10,865 nt of DNA from Bacteroidales bacterium (GCA_030156305.1 JASGMZ010000087.1:1-10865), one strand, 5' to 3'; positions 1 through 5,913 are shown, numbered from the stretch's first letter. Numbers and translations: made by a program. Notes: generated from the letters alone by a model not told the origin.

Positions 1-108
1 GAAGTAAAGAAATGGAAGAGCAAAGTGAGGATAACAAAATTAATAATGAGAAACGGTTCAGAGCATCCCGACGGACAAGTCGGGAGGGTCACTGGTTCGT
101 CCCGATAG
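1..108 (+). CDS. GIY-YIG nuclease-like protein, C-terminal fragment (5' end outside window)
   Basis: Frame 1 is open from the window edge to a TAG at 106-108 and encodes 35 residues. The start reads EVKKWKSKVRITKLI, which resembles the last helix of small single-domain GIY-YIG (URI/UPF0213) nucleases, where an acidic/basic 'E-I-K-x-W-K-S-x-x-x-I-x-x-L-I' stretch is usual. It then continues as GSEHPDGQVGRVTGSSR. From memory, GIY-YIG proteins of Bacteroidota often end in GSEHPD-type tails; I could not verify this here. That tail is not a protein domain: it is the translation of a tRNA-like sequence (55-133) and its palindromes. The catalytic GIY and YIG motifs would lie upstream and cannot be checked. 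Frame 3 is also open here (ATG at 12), but its product has no recognisable features. The family call is inference from a short tail. Confidence 0.55.
   Translation, partial: EVKKWKSKVRITKLIMRNGSEHPDGQVGRVTGSSR
66..85 (+). repeat. REP-like inverted repeat, anticodon-arm position
   Basis: TCCCGAC and GTCGGGA pair perfectly over 7 bp around the 6-nt loop GGACAA. It occupies the place of the anticodon arm in the tRNA-like remnant. Its outer arms TCCCGA/TCGGGA are the same as those of the palindrome 14 nt downstream, so the two are probably related elements. Confidence 0.7.
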
Positions 109-117
109 CTATCGGGA
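100..117 (+). repeat. Perfect 18-nt palindrome, T-loop position
   Basis: TCCCGATAGCTATCGGGA is identical to its reverse complement. It lies between the TTCG of a T-loop (96-99) and the closing T-stem strand CCAGT (118-122). With the flanking G99 and C118 the inverted repeat is 20 nt. Palindromes of this kind are dispersed in Bacteroidota genomes as far as I recall; copy number in this genome cannot be judged from the window. Confidence 0.75.
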
Positions 118-142
118 CCAGTATCTCCCACCACTGAAAATT

Positions 143-171
143 AAAAGGTTAGCAATATGCTAGCCTTTTTT
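143..171 (+). terminator. Rho-independent terminator after the tRNA-like remnant
   Basis: AAAAGGTTAGCA (143-154) pairs with TGCTAGCCTTTT (158-169) over 12 positions with one G-U pair around a 3-nt loop, followed by T residues. It starts 10 nt after the CCA. With A's on one side and T's on the other it could work in both directions. Confidence 0.85.
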
Positions 172-472
172 ATAAATACTACTTATTGCTTTAAAATGGA
201 TAATTATTATTTCTACATATTGAATTCTGCTATTTTTGATAGATATTATGTTGGTTATATAGATGAGCGGCAAAAAGACCAGGCATGTAATTAATAAAAG
301 AGGGCATTTTTTACCGTCTGCTTTAGCTGGTGGTTGAGAAACCATAGAACCAGGGCTTTAGCCGGTTATTAACTTTTTTGAAGATCTCCTTACGCTTTTT
401 TGCCCGCCAATAAGATTTTTATTATTTTTAACCTCACAAAAAAATAAACTTTCCGATAAATCCTGAATAATT
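172..472. other. Noncoding interval holding one dispersed repeat
   Basis: About 300 bp between the terminator and the next gene. I see no convincing coding sequence; the open frame on the minus strand across 160-345 begins inside the terminator and reads as arbitrary hydrophobic sequence. The only structured element is the repeat at 301-370. I found no good TAnnTTTG promoter element before the gene at 473. Confidence 0.6.
301..370 (+). repeat. Diverged copy of the double-hairpin repeat module
   Basis: The sequence matches the last ~70 bp of the mosaic repeats that end at 1921 and 3180. All share GGCATTTTTTACCG-like sequence, GCTTTAGCTGG, GGTTNAGAA and GGCTTTAGCCGGTTA in the same order and orientation. 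The first hairpin keeps its pairing (ACCGTC with GGTGGT) through G-U pairs despite substitutions, and the second hairpin is GGC-TTTA-GCC. This copy lacks the upstream part of the larger repeat. Confidence 0.75.
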
Positions 473-781
473 ATGGAGAATAAAGACTTTACCCTTACCA
501 TTAAAACCGTTTGGTTATTAGTTGCAAGTACTTTTTTGTTTACGGTTATTGCTTTTTTTGCTGCAGTTTACCAATGGGAATATAAACAAATTTTTACAAC
601 CCTTAGCTTGATGATGTTCTTTGCCTCATGGGTGATCATTTTTAATGATATGGTTCAACATAAAATTTACAACAAACCTTTTTGGATGTTATCCATGTTT
701 ACATTACCACACCTTTCCATTTTCTTTTATACGATTCAACGCAATAAATTACTCAGACTTGGACAAAAATTGGCTTCGTAA
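473..781 (+). CDS. Small three-helix membrane protein of unknown function
   Basis: A 102-residue protein with three probable transmembrane segments at about residues 12-33, 38-57 and 69-88, and a short basic tail (QRNKLLRLGQK). The final part, 'NKPFWMLSMFTLPHLSIFFYTIQRNK', has the shape of the short N-terminal membrane module seen in PLDc_N-type small proteins: a Trp-containing helix ending in a Tyr-rich stretch before basic residues. That is a resemblance in pattern only. No catalytic residues are visible. The start ATG at 473 follows an A/T-rich leader with no Shine-Dalgarno, as usual in Bacteroidota. The lipoprotein gene begins 30 bp downstream on the same strand with no terminator between them, so the two may be co-transcribed. 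Confidence 0.8.
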   Translation: MENKDFTLTIKTVWLLVASTFLFTVIAFFAAVYQWEYKQIFTTLSLMMFFASWVIIFNDMVQHKIYNKPFWMLSMFTLPHLSIFFYTIQRNKLLRLGQKLAS

Positions 782-811
782 CTTATTGATGAAATAATTG
801 CAGTTTATCAA

Positions 812-1279
812 ATGAAAAAAATGGATAAGCAACGGAAAATATGCTGGATCGTCGCAGGATTTGTGCCAGCAGTATTTATTTTGGGTTGTTCTTTTCTTAA
901 TGAAACAGAACAAGAGAAGAATATTGCCGAAATAGAGGCGATTATGGAGCAGCAGGAGAAAGACTGGAGTGCCGGCGATATGGAAGGTTATATGCAGGGA
1001 TACTGGCAGTCTGACAGCCTGCGATTTATGGGCCGGCAAAGCATTACTTACGGCTGGCAGCAACAACTCGAAAATTACCAGAAAGGGTATCCCAACCCGG
1101 AAGCGATGGAAAAACTTACTTTCGAAAATTTTTCCTTTGACCCAATGGGAGATGAGCATATGCTGGTAGTTGGAAAATGGACAATAAACCGGACAAATGA
1201 CACCCTTAGCGGTTATTATTCACTGATATGGGAAAAGATAGACAGGTACTGGAAAATTATTTTTGACCACACCCCCTGA
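812..1279 (+). CDS. DUF4440/NTF2-like (SnoaL-like) lipoprotein
   Basis: A 155-residue protein with a type II signal peptide: basic start MKKMDKQRK, a hydrophobic stretch, then the lipobox ILGC with Cys26 as the predicted lipidated residue. Residues ~36-153 match the DUF4440/NTF2-like pattern: an initial helix 'IEAIMEQQEKDWSAGDMEGYMQGYW', 'DSLRFMG', 'YGWQQQLENYQKGYP', 'MEKLTFENFSFDP', 'MLVVGKWTI' and the closing strands 'YYSLIWEKIDRYWKIIFDHT'. The family has a cone-shaped alpha+beta fold found in enzymes and binding proteins; its role here is unknown. It is probably anchored in the periplasm or outer membrane. ATG at 821 (Met4) is an alternative start. Probably in one transcript with the upstream membrane protein. 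No clear terminator follows. Confidence 0.85.
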   Translation: MKKMDKQRKICWIVAGFVPAVFILGCSFLNETEQEKNIAEIEAIMEQQEKDWSAGDMEGYMQGYWQSDSLRFMGRQSITYGWQQQLENYQKGYPNPEAMEKLTFENFSFDPMGDEHMLVVGKWTINRTNDTLSGYYSLIWEKIDRYWKIIFDHTP

Positions 1280-1966
1280 AAATGTACGACTGGTTTAATT
1301 TGATTGCAACAACTGATTTGATTGCCAATATAACTCAATTTATAGAAATGAATTTAACGATAGCACAAATAGTTATTGTAGCTGTGAAAATTTTGTAGCA
1401 TTGTAACATACTATTGCTAAAAAAGATGTGCTGTATTTTTATTTACAGGCTGGAAGCCGATGATCCAGGCTAATTTGCCAAAGCGGAAGAAAAGGTTAGA
1501 AGGGGGAACTATTGACTACCGGCATTTTTTAAGAGGGTGTTCAAAAAGTCATAAAAAAGTCATTGCGAACGAGGAATGAGTGAAGCAATCTGCTGATAAT
1601 CAATAAATATAGATTGCTTCATTTCCTGCCTGCCGGCAGGCACGGTTCCCTTACAAGGGAAAGCAGCTTTGATTAATATAACTACTAAGTTTTATATTTT
1701 AGCAGTAAAACATAAGCAAAACTTTCTCCCCTAATTAGGGGAGATGCCGACAGGTTTACCTGCCTTTGGCAGGCAGAGGGGTAAAAAAATAAAAAAATAA
1801 AAAACAAAAACCTGGATTTAATATGGAAATATTTTTAACCTAACGATTAACAACCGGCATTTTTAACGCCTGCTTTAGCTGGAGGTTAAGAAGCCAAATA
1901 AGAAAAGCCTTTAGCCGGTTATTGATGTCATACATTCAACTATTTAACAACGAAACCAATAAACTA
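1280..1966. other. Noncoding interval with mosaic repeat copy 1
   Basis: Between the DUF4440 lipoprotein and the convergent minus-strand gene. The first 200 bp (1280-1483) are A/T-rich with no ORF or terminator that I can support. From about 1440 there is weak similarity to 2620-2657, suggesting that the repeat once extended further upstream. The rest (1484-1921) is the first copy of the mosaic repeat. Confidence 0.7.
1484..1921 (+). repeat. Mosaic intergenic repeat, copy 1 (438 bp)
   Basis: Collinear with 2658-3180 in the same orientation, with roughly twenty scattered differences by eye plus one ~98-bp indel. Parts in order: AAGAGGGTGTNCAAAAAGTC; an inverted repeat TGAAGCAATCT/AGATTGCTTCA (1581-1591/1611-1621); the palindromic core TGCCTGCCGGCAGGCA near 1629; the perfect palindrome CTCCCCTAATTAGGGGAG (1726-1743); the hairpin CCTGCC-TTT-GGCAGG (1759-1773); and the double-hairpin tail (~1856-1921). 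There is no transposase and no clear terminal inverted repeat or target duplication. It ends 45 bp from the stop codon of the minus-strand gene at 1967. Confidence 0.9.
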
Positions 1967-2449
1967 TTACTCTTGTTCTTTATACTCAGCTACTTCAATT
2001 GGAATTCCTTTCTCAGCACAAAAAGAATATACATTGTTTTTTATTTTTTTTAGTTTTTCATAAGGAACCCAGCCAATTTTGAGCACTTTTTTGCGGCCCG
2101 ATTTTTTTAAAAATGCAATATAGGTAAATCCTAATTTAACTTTATCGATAGTTTCCCAGATAATTCTTTCGGGTACTTTTTTAAAAAATCCAAACTGATA
2201 TTCTAAAGCATAATCATCGGAACGGATAAACATTTTGGCATTAAAACCTATGTAGCCAAAATACAGAAAGAACAGGAAATAAATACCCAGGCTAATAAAT
2301 ATCCATGTTTCCATATCGTGTTTTTGATAGAGCAACCAGGCTACTCCGGCTGCAGAGGCTAAAAACACAAGGGTAAGAATAAGGATAAACCGCTTAAATC
2401 GCCGGCCCTTATCTGCCGTTTGATTTAAATTGATGGTACACGCTTCCAT
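1967..2449 (-). CDS. Membrane protein, two helices plus PH-like C-terminal domain
   Basis: A 160-residue protein. Residues 1-19 are polar and cytoplasmic-looking (KGRRFKR before the membrane). Transmembrane segments lie at about 20-41 and 48-69, followed by a soluble tail of ~90 residues. The tail has the alternating strand pattern of bacterial PH-like domains: 'AKMFIRSDDYALEYQFGFFKKVPERIIWETIDKVKLGFTYIAFLKKSGRKKVLKIGWV', then a terminal helix 'YEKLKKIKNNVYSFCAEKG'. The helix-pair-plus-PH layout is common in small bacterial membrane proteins, but no function can be given. The ATG at 2449 lies 23 bp from a TACCTTTG promoter element on the same strand (2472-2479). The gene is flanked on both sides by copies of the mosaic repeat, so it could be lost by recombination. 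Confidence 0.8.
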   Translation of the reverse strand: MEACTINLNQTADKGRRFKRFILILTLVFLASAAGVAWLLYQKHDMETWIFISLGIYFLFFLYFGYIGFNAKMFIRSDDYALEYQFGFFKKVPERIIWETIDKVKLGFTYIAFLKKSGRKKVLKIGWVPYEKLKKIKNNVYSFCAEKGIPIEVAEYKEQE

Positions 2450-2471
2450 AATAATCCATTTGATGTTTATT

Positions 2472-2479
2472 CAAAGGTA
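2472..2479 (-). promoter_or_regulatory. Bacteroidota -7 promoter element
   Basis: On the minus strand this reads TACCTTTG, a full match to TAnnTTTG, 22 bp before the ATG of the PH-like membrane protein gene. No clean TTTG -33 element is visible at the usual distance, so the call rests on the -7 box alone. Confidence 0.5.
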
Positions 2480-2657
2480 TTCATTTTCATGGATTTATTG
2501 AAGATTGAATTTTATTTTTTATGTGCTCATTTTAATTTACCGGGCAAATAAGGATTATAATTTCAACGCGCAGGACTTACAAAGCCAGTTAAAAGTGTGC
2601 GTTGTACAATAAACAGTAACCGGTTCGAAGACGGTGATTCATACTTATCCGCCTAAA

Positions 2658-3180
2658 CGGTAGAAAAGGTTAGAGGGGAAACTATTAACTACCGGCATTT
2701 TTTAAGAGGGTGTCCAAAAAGTCATAAAAAAGTCATTGCGAACGAGGAACGAGTGAAGCAATCTGCTGATAATCAATAAATATAGATTGCTTCATTTCCT
2801 GCCTGCCGAATTCTATGATAAAAACAAATTTTAACAAATGGTTAGCAAAGGAAAAATCTATTTTGTACATTTTTACCCTTTCGGCTGTCGCCACTCCTGC
2901 CTGCCGGCAGGTTCCCTAAAAAGGGAAAGCAGCTTTGATTAATATAACTACTAAGTTTTATATTTTAGCAGTAAAACATAAGCAAAGCTTTCTCCCCTAA
3001 TTAGGGGAGATGCCGACAGGTTTACCTGCCTTTGGCAGGCAGAGGGGTAAATAAAATAAAAAACAAAAACCTGGATTTAATATGGAAATATTTTTAACCT
3101 AACGATTAACAACCGGCATTTTTACCGCCTGCTTTAGCTGGCGGTTAAGAAGCCAAATAAACAAAGGCTTTAGCCGGTTA
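2658..3180 (+). repeat. Mosaic intergenic repeat, copy 2 (523 bp)
   Basis: The longer copy of the repeat at 1484-1921. Inverted repeat TGAAGCAATCT/AGATTGCTTCA is at 2754-2764/2784-2794, and palindrome CTCCCCTAATTAGGGGAG at 2992-3009. Within it, CCTGCCTGCCG occurs twice (2798-2808 and 2896-2906), enclosing sequence missing from copy 1. The tail hairpin is perfect here: ACCGCC/GGCGGT around TGCTTTAGCT, whose inner GC-TTTA-GC can also pair. It is then followed by GGC-TTTA-GCC. Confidence 0.9.
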
Positions 3181-3196
3181 CCAATTTTTGTAAATA

Positions 3197-5098
3197 CTAA
3201 TATTTACTCACAATATTCATATTTTGCTGATTGGTAATATCTTTGGCCTCGGGAGTAAATAAAAAGTTGATACGTTCTTTATAATATTCCACAATTTTTC
3301 CGCGTACCATTTTTAGCGTACTGTTTATCAGTTTGTTTTCTTCAGAAAATGGTTCGCCTAAAACAGCAACAGCAGTGGGTAACCAACGTTCGGGAAACAT
3401 TTCTTCATAGTTGCCCCCTTTTTTATACGCATCAATTTCTTCCTGTATTTTTTGCAATGCCAGCTTTTGTCCTTCTTTTTTGTCGAAAGTCAGGTTATGA
3501 TCTTTCAGGTATCTTCGTAGTGCTTCTTTATTAGGCATAATTAAACCTACCGTATACGAACTCTGATCATTATACAACATACACTGATCAATATATTTTG
3601 AATGCTGAATGAGTGTTTCTTCAATCGATTCGGGACTATATTTTTCGCCATCGTTCGCAATAAGCAGGCTTTTAAAACGTCCTAAAACGTACAGGAATCC
3701 GTCTTTATCCATATAACCCATATCACCCGTGTAGAGCCAACCGTCTTTTAAGGTTTCGTTGGTTGCTTTTTCGTTTTTCCAGTAACCTATCATAATATTT
3801 TCGCCTCGCACCACGATTTCTCCTTTCTCACCCACAGGCAACTCGTTTCCGTTATCGTCACAAATTTTAAGGCCGATATTTTTTACCAAAAAACCAGAGG
3901 AGCCCAGTTTGTGATTTTGCGGGGCATTAGATGAAATAATCGGCGCCGATTCGGACAATCCATAGCCCTGATACATTGGAATTCCTATCGCATAAAAAAA
4001 TCGTTGCAATTCAATATCGAGCAGCGCACCGCCACCAATAAAGAAATCAAGCTCGCCGCCGAAGTTTTCGCGTATTTTGCTAAATAAAATTTTATCGAAA
4101 AGGTTTAATAAAGGTTTTTTCCAGGCATGTAAGATTCCACCTTTGTTATAACCTTCTTTATTATAACTATAGGCTAATTTCATCGCATAGTTAAAAAGTT
4201 TTTCGGCCTTGGGCCCTTTATCCTGTATTCCTTTTTCAATATTTTTCTTAAAATTTTTGGCTAACGAAGGCACACTCAAGAGTAAATTGGGTTTTACCTC
4301 CTTAATATTGACAGGGATATTTTTTAAGGTTTCTATTGTTGACCGGCCGGCTTGTACAAAAGCTATACTGGCTCCGTTGGCAATAAAACTATAAATGCCG
4401 GCAGTATGTGCAAAGGAGTGATCTAAAGGAAGAATAAGCAGCGTTTTATACGTTTCTGGTATGTCCATTAAGCTGCATGCCTGTTCTACATTGGCGGTAT
4501 AATTCCTGTGGGTAAGCATAATCCCTTTGGGATCGGCTGTAGTCCCCGAGGTATAACTAATATTGGCCAAATCATTCGCCTGAACCGATTTTTTGGTTTC
4601 TATAAATTTATCTTTATTGGTTTTTAAGAAATTTTCGCCCAACTCAAGAACATCTTCGATATAAATTTCATTGGCATCATATTCTTCCTGAGCATCGAGA
4701 TAGATAATCTTTTCAAGATCGGGAAGATTATTTTTAATCTGTTTAATTTTTGATGCCTGATTCCCGGAAACAATAATTATTCGGGTTTCCGAATGTTTAA
4801 GCCTGAATTTTAATTCATTGGCTGCATCTAACTTTACCGATAAAGGAACATTTACCGCACCGGTATATAAAATAGCCAGCTCACTAATTACCCAGTAATT
4901 TCTGCCTTCAGACAGCAAAGCAATGCTGTCGCCTTGGTTAACACGGAGGGCTAACAATCCTGAAGCCATTATTTCAACTTGTTTTAACGTTTCTTGATAG
5001 GAGGTTGATTTATATTTTTCTGTTTCCTTTTCCCATAACAATGGGTTGTTTGCATACTTTTCTACATTCTGTTCAAAAAGATCAATAATTGTTTTCAT
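3197..5098 (-). CDS. Long-chain acyl-CoA synthetase (AMP-forming fatty acid-CoA ligase)
   Basis: A 633-residue member of the ANL adenylate-forming superfamily, close in length to FAA/COG1022 long-chain synthetases. It would activate a free fatty acid with ATP to an acyl-adenylate and transfer it to CoA, at the inner face of the cytoplasmic membrane. Motifs: the ATP/phosphate loop YTSGTTADPKG at 182-192; adenine-binding YGLSESAP at 379-386; Asp in YTGD at 456-459; hinge region GRFKSLLIANDGEKYSP at 473-489; and a C-terminal Lys in NSTLKMVRGK (~592-601), the likely catalytic lysine. One oddity is Ala in the A3 loop where the family usually has Gly (TSGTTGxPKG). Chain-length preference cannot be read from sequence. 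No other lipid genes are adjacent, and it appears to be a single-gene unit. No clear promoter box was found in the 221 bp upstream. Confidence 0.93.
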   Translation of the reverse strand: MKTIIDLFEQNVEKYANNPLLWEKETEKYKSTSYQETLKQVEIMASGLLALRVNQGDSIALLSEGRNYWVISELAILYTGAVNVPLSVKLDAANELKFRLKHSETRIIIVSGNQASKIKQIKNNLPDLEKIIYLDAQEEYDANEIYIEDVLELGENFLKTNKDKFIETKKSVQANDLANISYTSGTTADPKGIMLTHRNYTANVEQACSLMDIPETYKTLLILPLDHSFAHTAGIYSFIANGASIAFVQAGRSTIETLKNIPVNIKEVKPNLLLSVPSLAKNFKKNIEKGIQDKGPKAEKLFNYAMKLAYSYNKEGYNKGGILHAWKKPLLNLFDKILFSKIRENFGGELDFFIGGGALLDIELQRFFYAIGIPMYQGYGLSESAPIISSNAPQNHKLGSSGFLVKNIGLKICDDNGNELPVGEKGEIVVRGENIMIGYWKNEKATNETLKDGWLYTGDMGYMDKDGFLYVLGRFKSLLIANDGEKYSPESIEETLIQHSKYIDQCMLYNDQSSYTVGLIMPNKEALRRYLKDHNLTFDKKEGQKLALQKIQEEIDAYKKGGNYEEMFPERWLPTAVAVLGEPFSEENKLINSTLKMVRGKIVEYYKERINFLFTPEAKDITNQQNMNIVSKY

Positions 5099-5269
5099 GT
5101 GCTATGGCCTTTTGTTTAAGGAGGGCAATTTAAAAAAAATCTGTTTATATCGTAGTAATTTTTCAGGGTTTATTTTTTCTTCACATGGCTCAAAATAAGG
5201 AGTTTATCTATTTAGATAAATATCTGTAGAATTACTAAAATGTTTACATACAGTTTTTTATAAAAATAT

Positions 5270-5302
5270 TTTGATAATCTGAAGTAATTTTCCTTATCTT
5301 TG
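5270..5302 (+). promoter_or_regulatory. Bacteroidota promoter for the SPOR lipoprotein
   Basis: TTTG at 5270-5273 and TATCTTTG (TAnnTTTG) at 5295-5302 are separated by 21 bp, a good match to the Bacteroidota sigma-ABfr promoter. Transcription would begin near 5308-5310. This leaves only about 11 nt before the ATG at 5320 but about 29 nt before the ATG at 5338, supporting the second start. Confidence 0.75.
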
Positions 5303-5337
5303 TTTTAAATATAAAAATCATGATTAATCCTAATTCT

Positions 5338-5796
5338 ATGAGAAAATTAATTTTTACACTAGCAGCAATTGTATTATTAACTTCAGGATGCGAATTTTTC
5401 GAAAAGAAAAAGATGTTTTCCAAAGAAGATACATTAGTTGCCTATCAACGCAGAGTTGACAGTTTGCGAAAGGTTGACTCGGTTAAAAAGGCCAAAGCAC
5501 TTGCACAACAAAAAGCAGAGCAAGCCCGTAAGGATTCTATCCGAAAAGCCGAACAAGAGCGAAAAAGATTATATAAATTTCATGTTATTGTGGGTAGTTT
5601 TAAAACACCAAAATATGCCGAAGCATATGATAATTTTATTATGCAGAAAGGATACAAGACAGAGGTGCTTCGCAACGAATATCAATTTCAGATGATTAGT
5701 ATTGGTGCGTATAAATCGTGGCGCGAAGCTGTTAAAGATTTGGCAATGGCTCGCGAAACGATTGAACCTACATCCTGGATTTATATTGATAACTAG
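5338..5796 (+). CDS. SPOR-domain lipoprotein
   Basis: From the start at 5338 (MRKLIFTLAAIVLLTSGC) the protein has 152 residues and a compact type II signal peptide with Cys18 as the lipidated residue. The ATG at 5320 would add MINPNS, but the promoter position and the signal-peptide shape favour 5338. Next comes a highly charged, probably coiled-coil stretch of about 50 residues, rich in K, R, E, A and Q with repeated DSLRK/DSVKK/DSIRK units. The C-terminal ~74 residues form a SPOR domain: 'KFHVIVGSFKTPKYAEAYDNF', 'GYKTEVLRNEYQFQMISIGAYKSWREAVKDL' and a final strand WIYI. SPOR domains bind denuded glycan strands of peptidoglycan, often at the division site, so this is probably an envelope lipoprotein. 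It is followed by its own terminator and so is likely monocistronic. Confidence 0.9.
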   Translation: MRKLIFTLAAIVLLTSGCEFFEKKKMFSKEDTLVAYQRRVDSLRKVDSVKKAKALAQQKAEQARKDSIRKAEQERKRLYKFHVIVGSFKTPKYAEAYDNFIMQKGYKTEVLRNEYQFQMISIGAYKSWREAVKDLAMARETIEPTSWIYIDN

Positions 5797-5818
5797 TGCT
5801 TTATAAATGATAATGGAT

Positions 5819-5848
5819 AAAAACGGCTACTAATTGTAGTCGTTTTTT
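5819..5848 (+). terminator. Rho-independent terminator of the SPOR lipoprotein
   Basis: AAAAACGGCTAC (5819-5830) pairs with GTAGTCGTTTTT (5836-5847) around a 5-nt loop with one G-U pair, followed by T's. It begins 22 bp after the stop codon. Confidence 0.85.
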
Positions 5849-5905
5849 ATTTTTAACAATTTATCAAATGTGTGAAAAAACATTTTTTTTTTGATAATTA
5901 AATAA

Positions 5906-5913
5906 TAGATTTG
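5906..5913 (+). promoter_or_regulatory. Bacteroidota -7 promoter element, small unit or MFS leader
   Basis: TAGATTTG is a full match to TAnnTTTG, about 240 bp before the MFS gene. The nearest upstream TTTG (5890-5893) is only 12 bp away, too close to be a normal -33 box, so the call rests on one element. A start near 5920 would produce a short RNA up to the hairpin at 6015-6042. Confidence 0.4.

Larger units (their letters stand above)
55..133 (+). pseudogene. tRNA-Val-like 3' remnant carrying two palindromes
   Basis: The sequence from GGTTCAGAGCAT (55-66) resembles the D-loop/D-stem of a bacterial tRNA-Val. It is followed by a variable-loop-like GGGTC (86-90), T-stem ACTGG (91-95), TTCG (96-99), the matching T-stem strand CCAGT (118-122), acceptor strand ATCTCCC (123-129), discriminator A130 and CCA (131-133). 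The matching 5' acceptor strand GGGAGAT is absent upstream, so it cannot fold as a complete tRNA. The anticodon arm is 20 nt instead of 17 (66-85), with GAC in its loop as in tRNA-Val(GAC), but the usual T33 is G. The T-loop is enlarged by an 18-nt palindrome (100-117). A functional tRNA is therefore excluded. It may be an integration scar or the conserved tail of a GIY-YIG element. Confidence 0.6.
2450..3196. other. Noncoding interval with mosaic repeat copy 2
   Basis: Between the start of the PH-like gene and the stop of the acyl-CoA synthetase gene. The part next to 2449 holds the promoter element. 2500-2657 shows no ORF. From 2658 to 3180 it is filled by the second mosaic repeat, which ends 16 bp before the synthetase stop codon. 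Confidence 0.7.

Noticed and set aside
55..133. Functional tRNA-Val gene
   Set aside because: The 5' acceptor strand and most of the D-arm are absent, the anticodon arm has the wrong length, and the T-loop is disrupted by an 18-nt palindrome.
12..137. ORF in frame 3 beginning ATG at 12, running through the tRNA-like remnant
   Set aside because: Its product has no recognisable features, while frame 1 reads as a GIY-YIG C-terminus; palindromic sequence often leaves several frames open.
749..1159. 136-codon minus-strand ORF opposite the DUF4440 lipoprotein gene
   Set aside because: It is antisense to a gene with a clear lipobox and family pattern, and its own product shows no domain.
1301..1325. 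Direct repeat TTTGATTGC (twice) after the DUF4440 gene
   Set aside because: It is nine bases in an A/T-rich region without a third copy or associated structure; chance is sufficient.
1484..1921. MITE or IS remnant with defined ends
   Set aside because: I could not find matching terminal inverted repeats or a target duplication around either copy, so I left it as a mosaic repeat.
1484..3180. CRISPR array
   Set aside because: There are only two long copies separated by a gene, and no short regularly spaced direct repeats.
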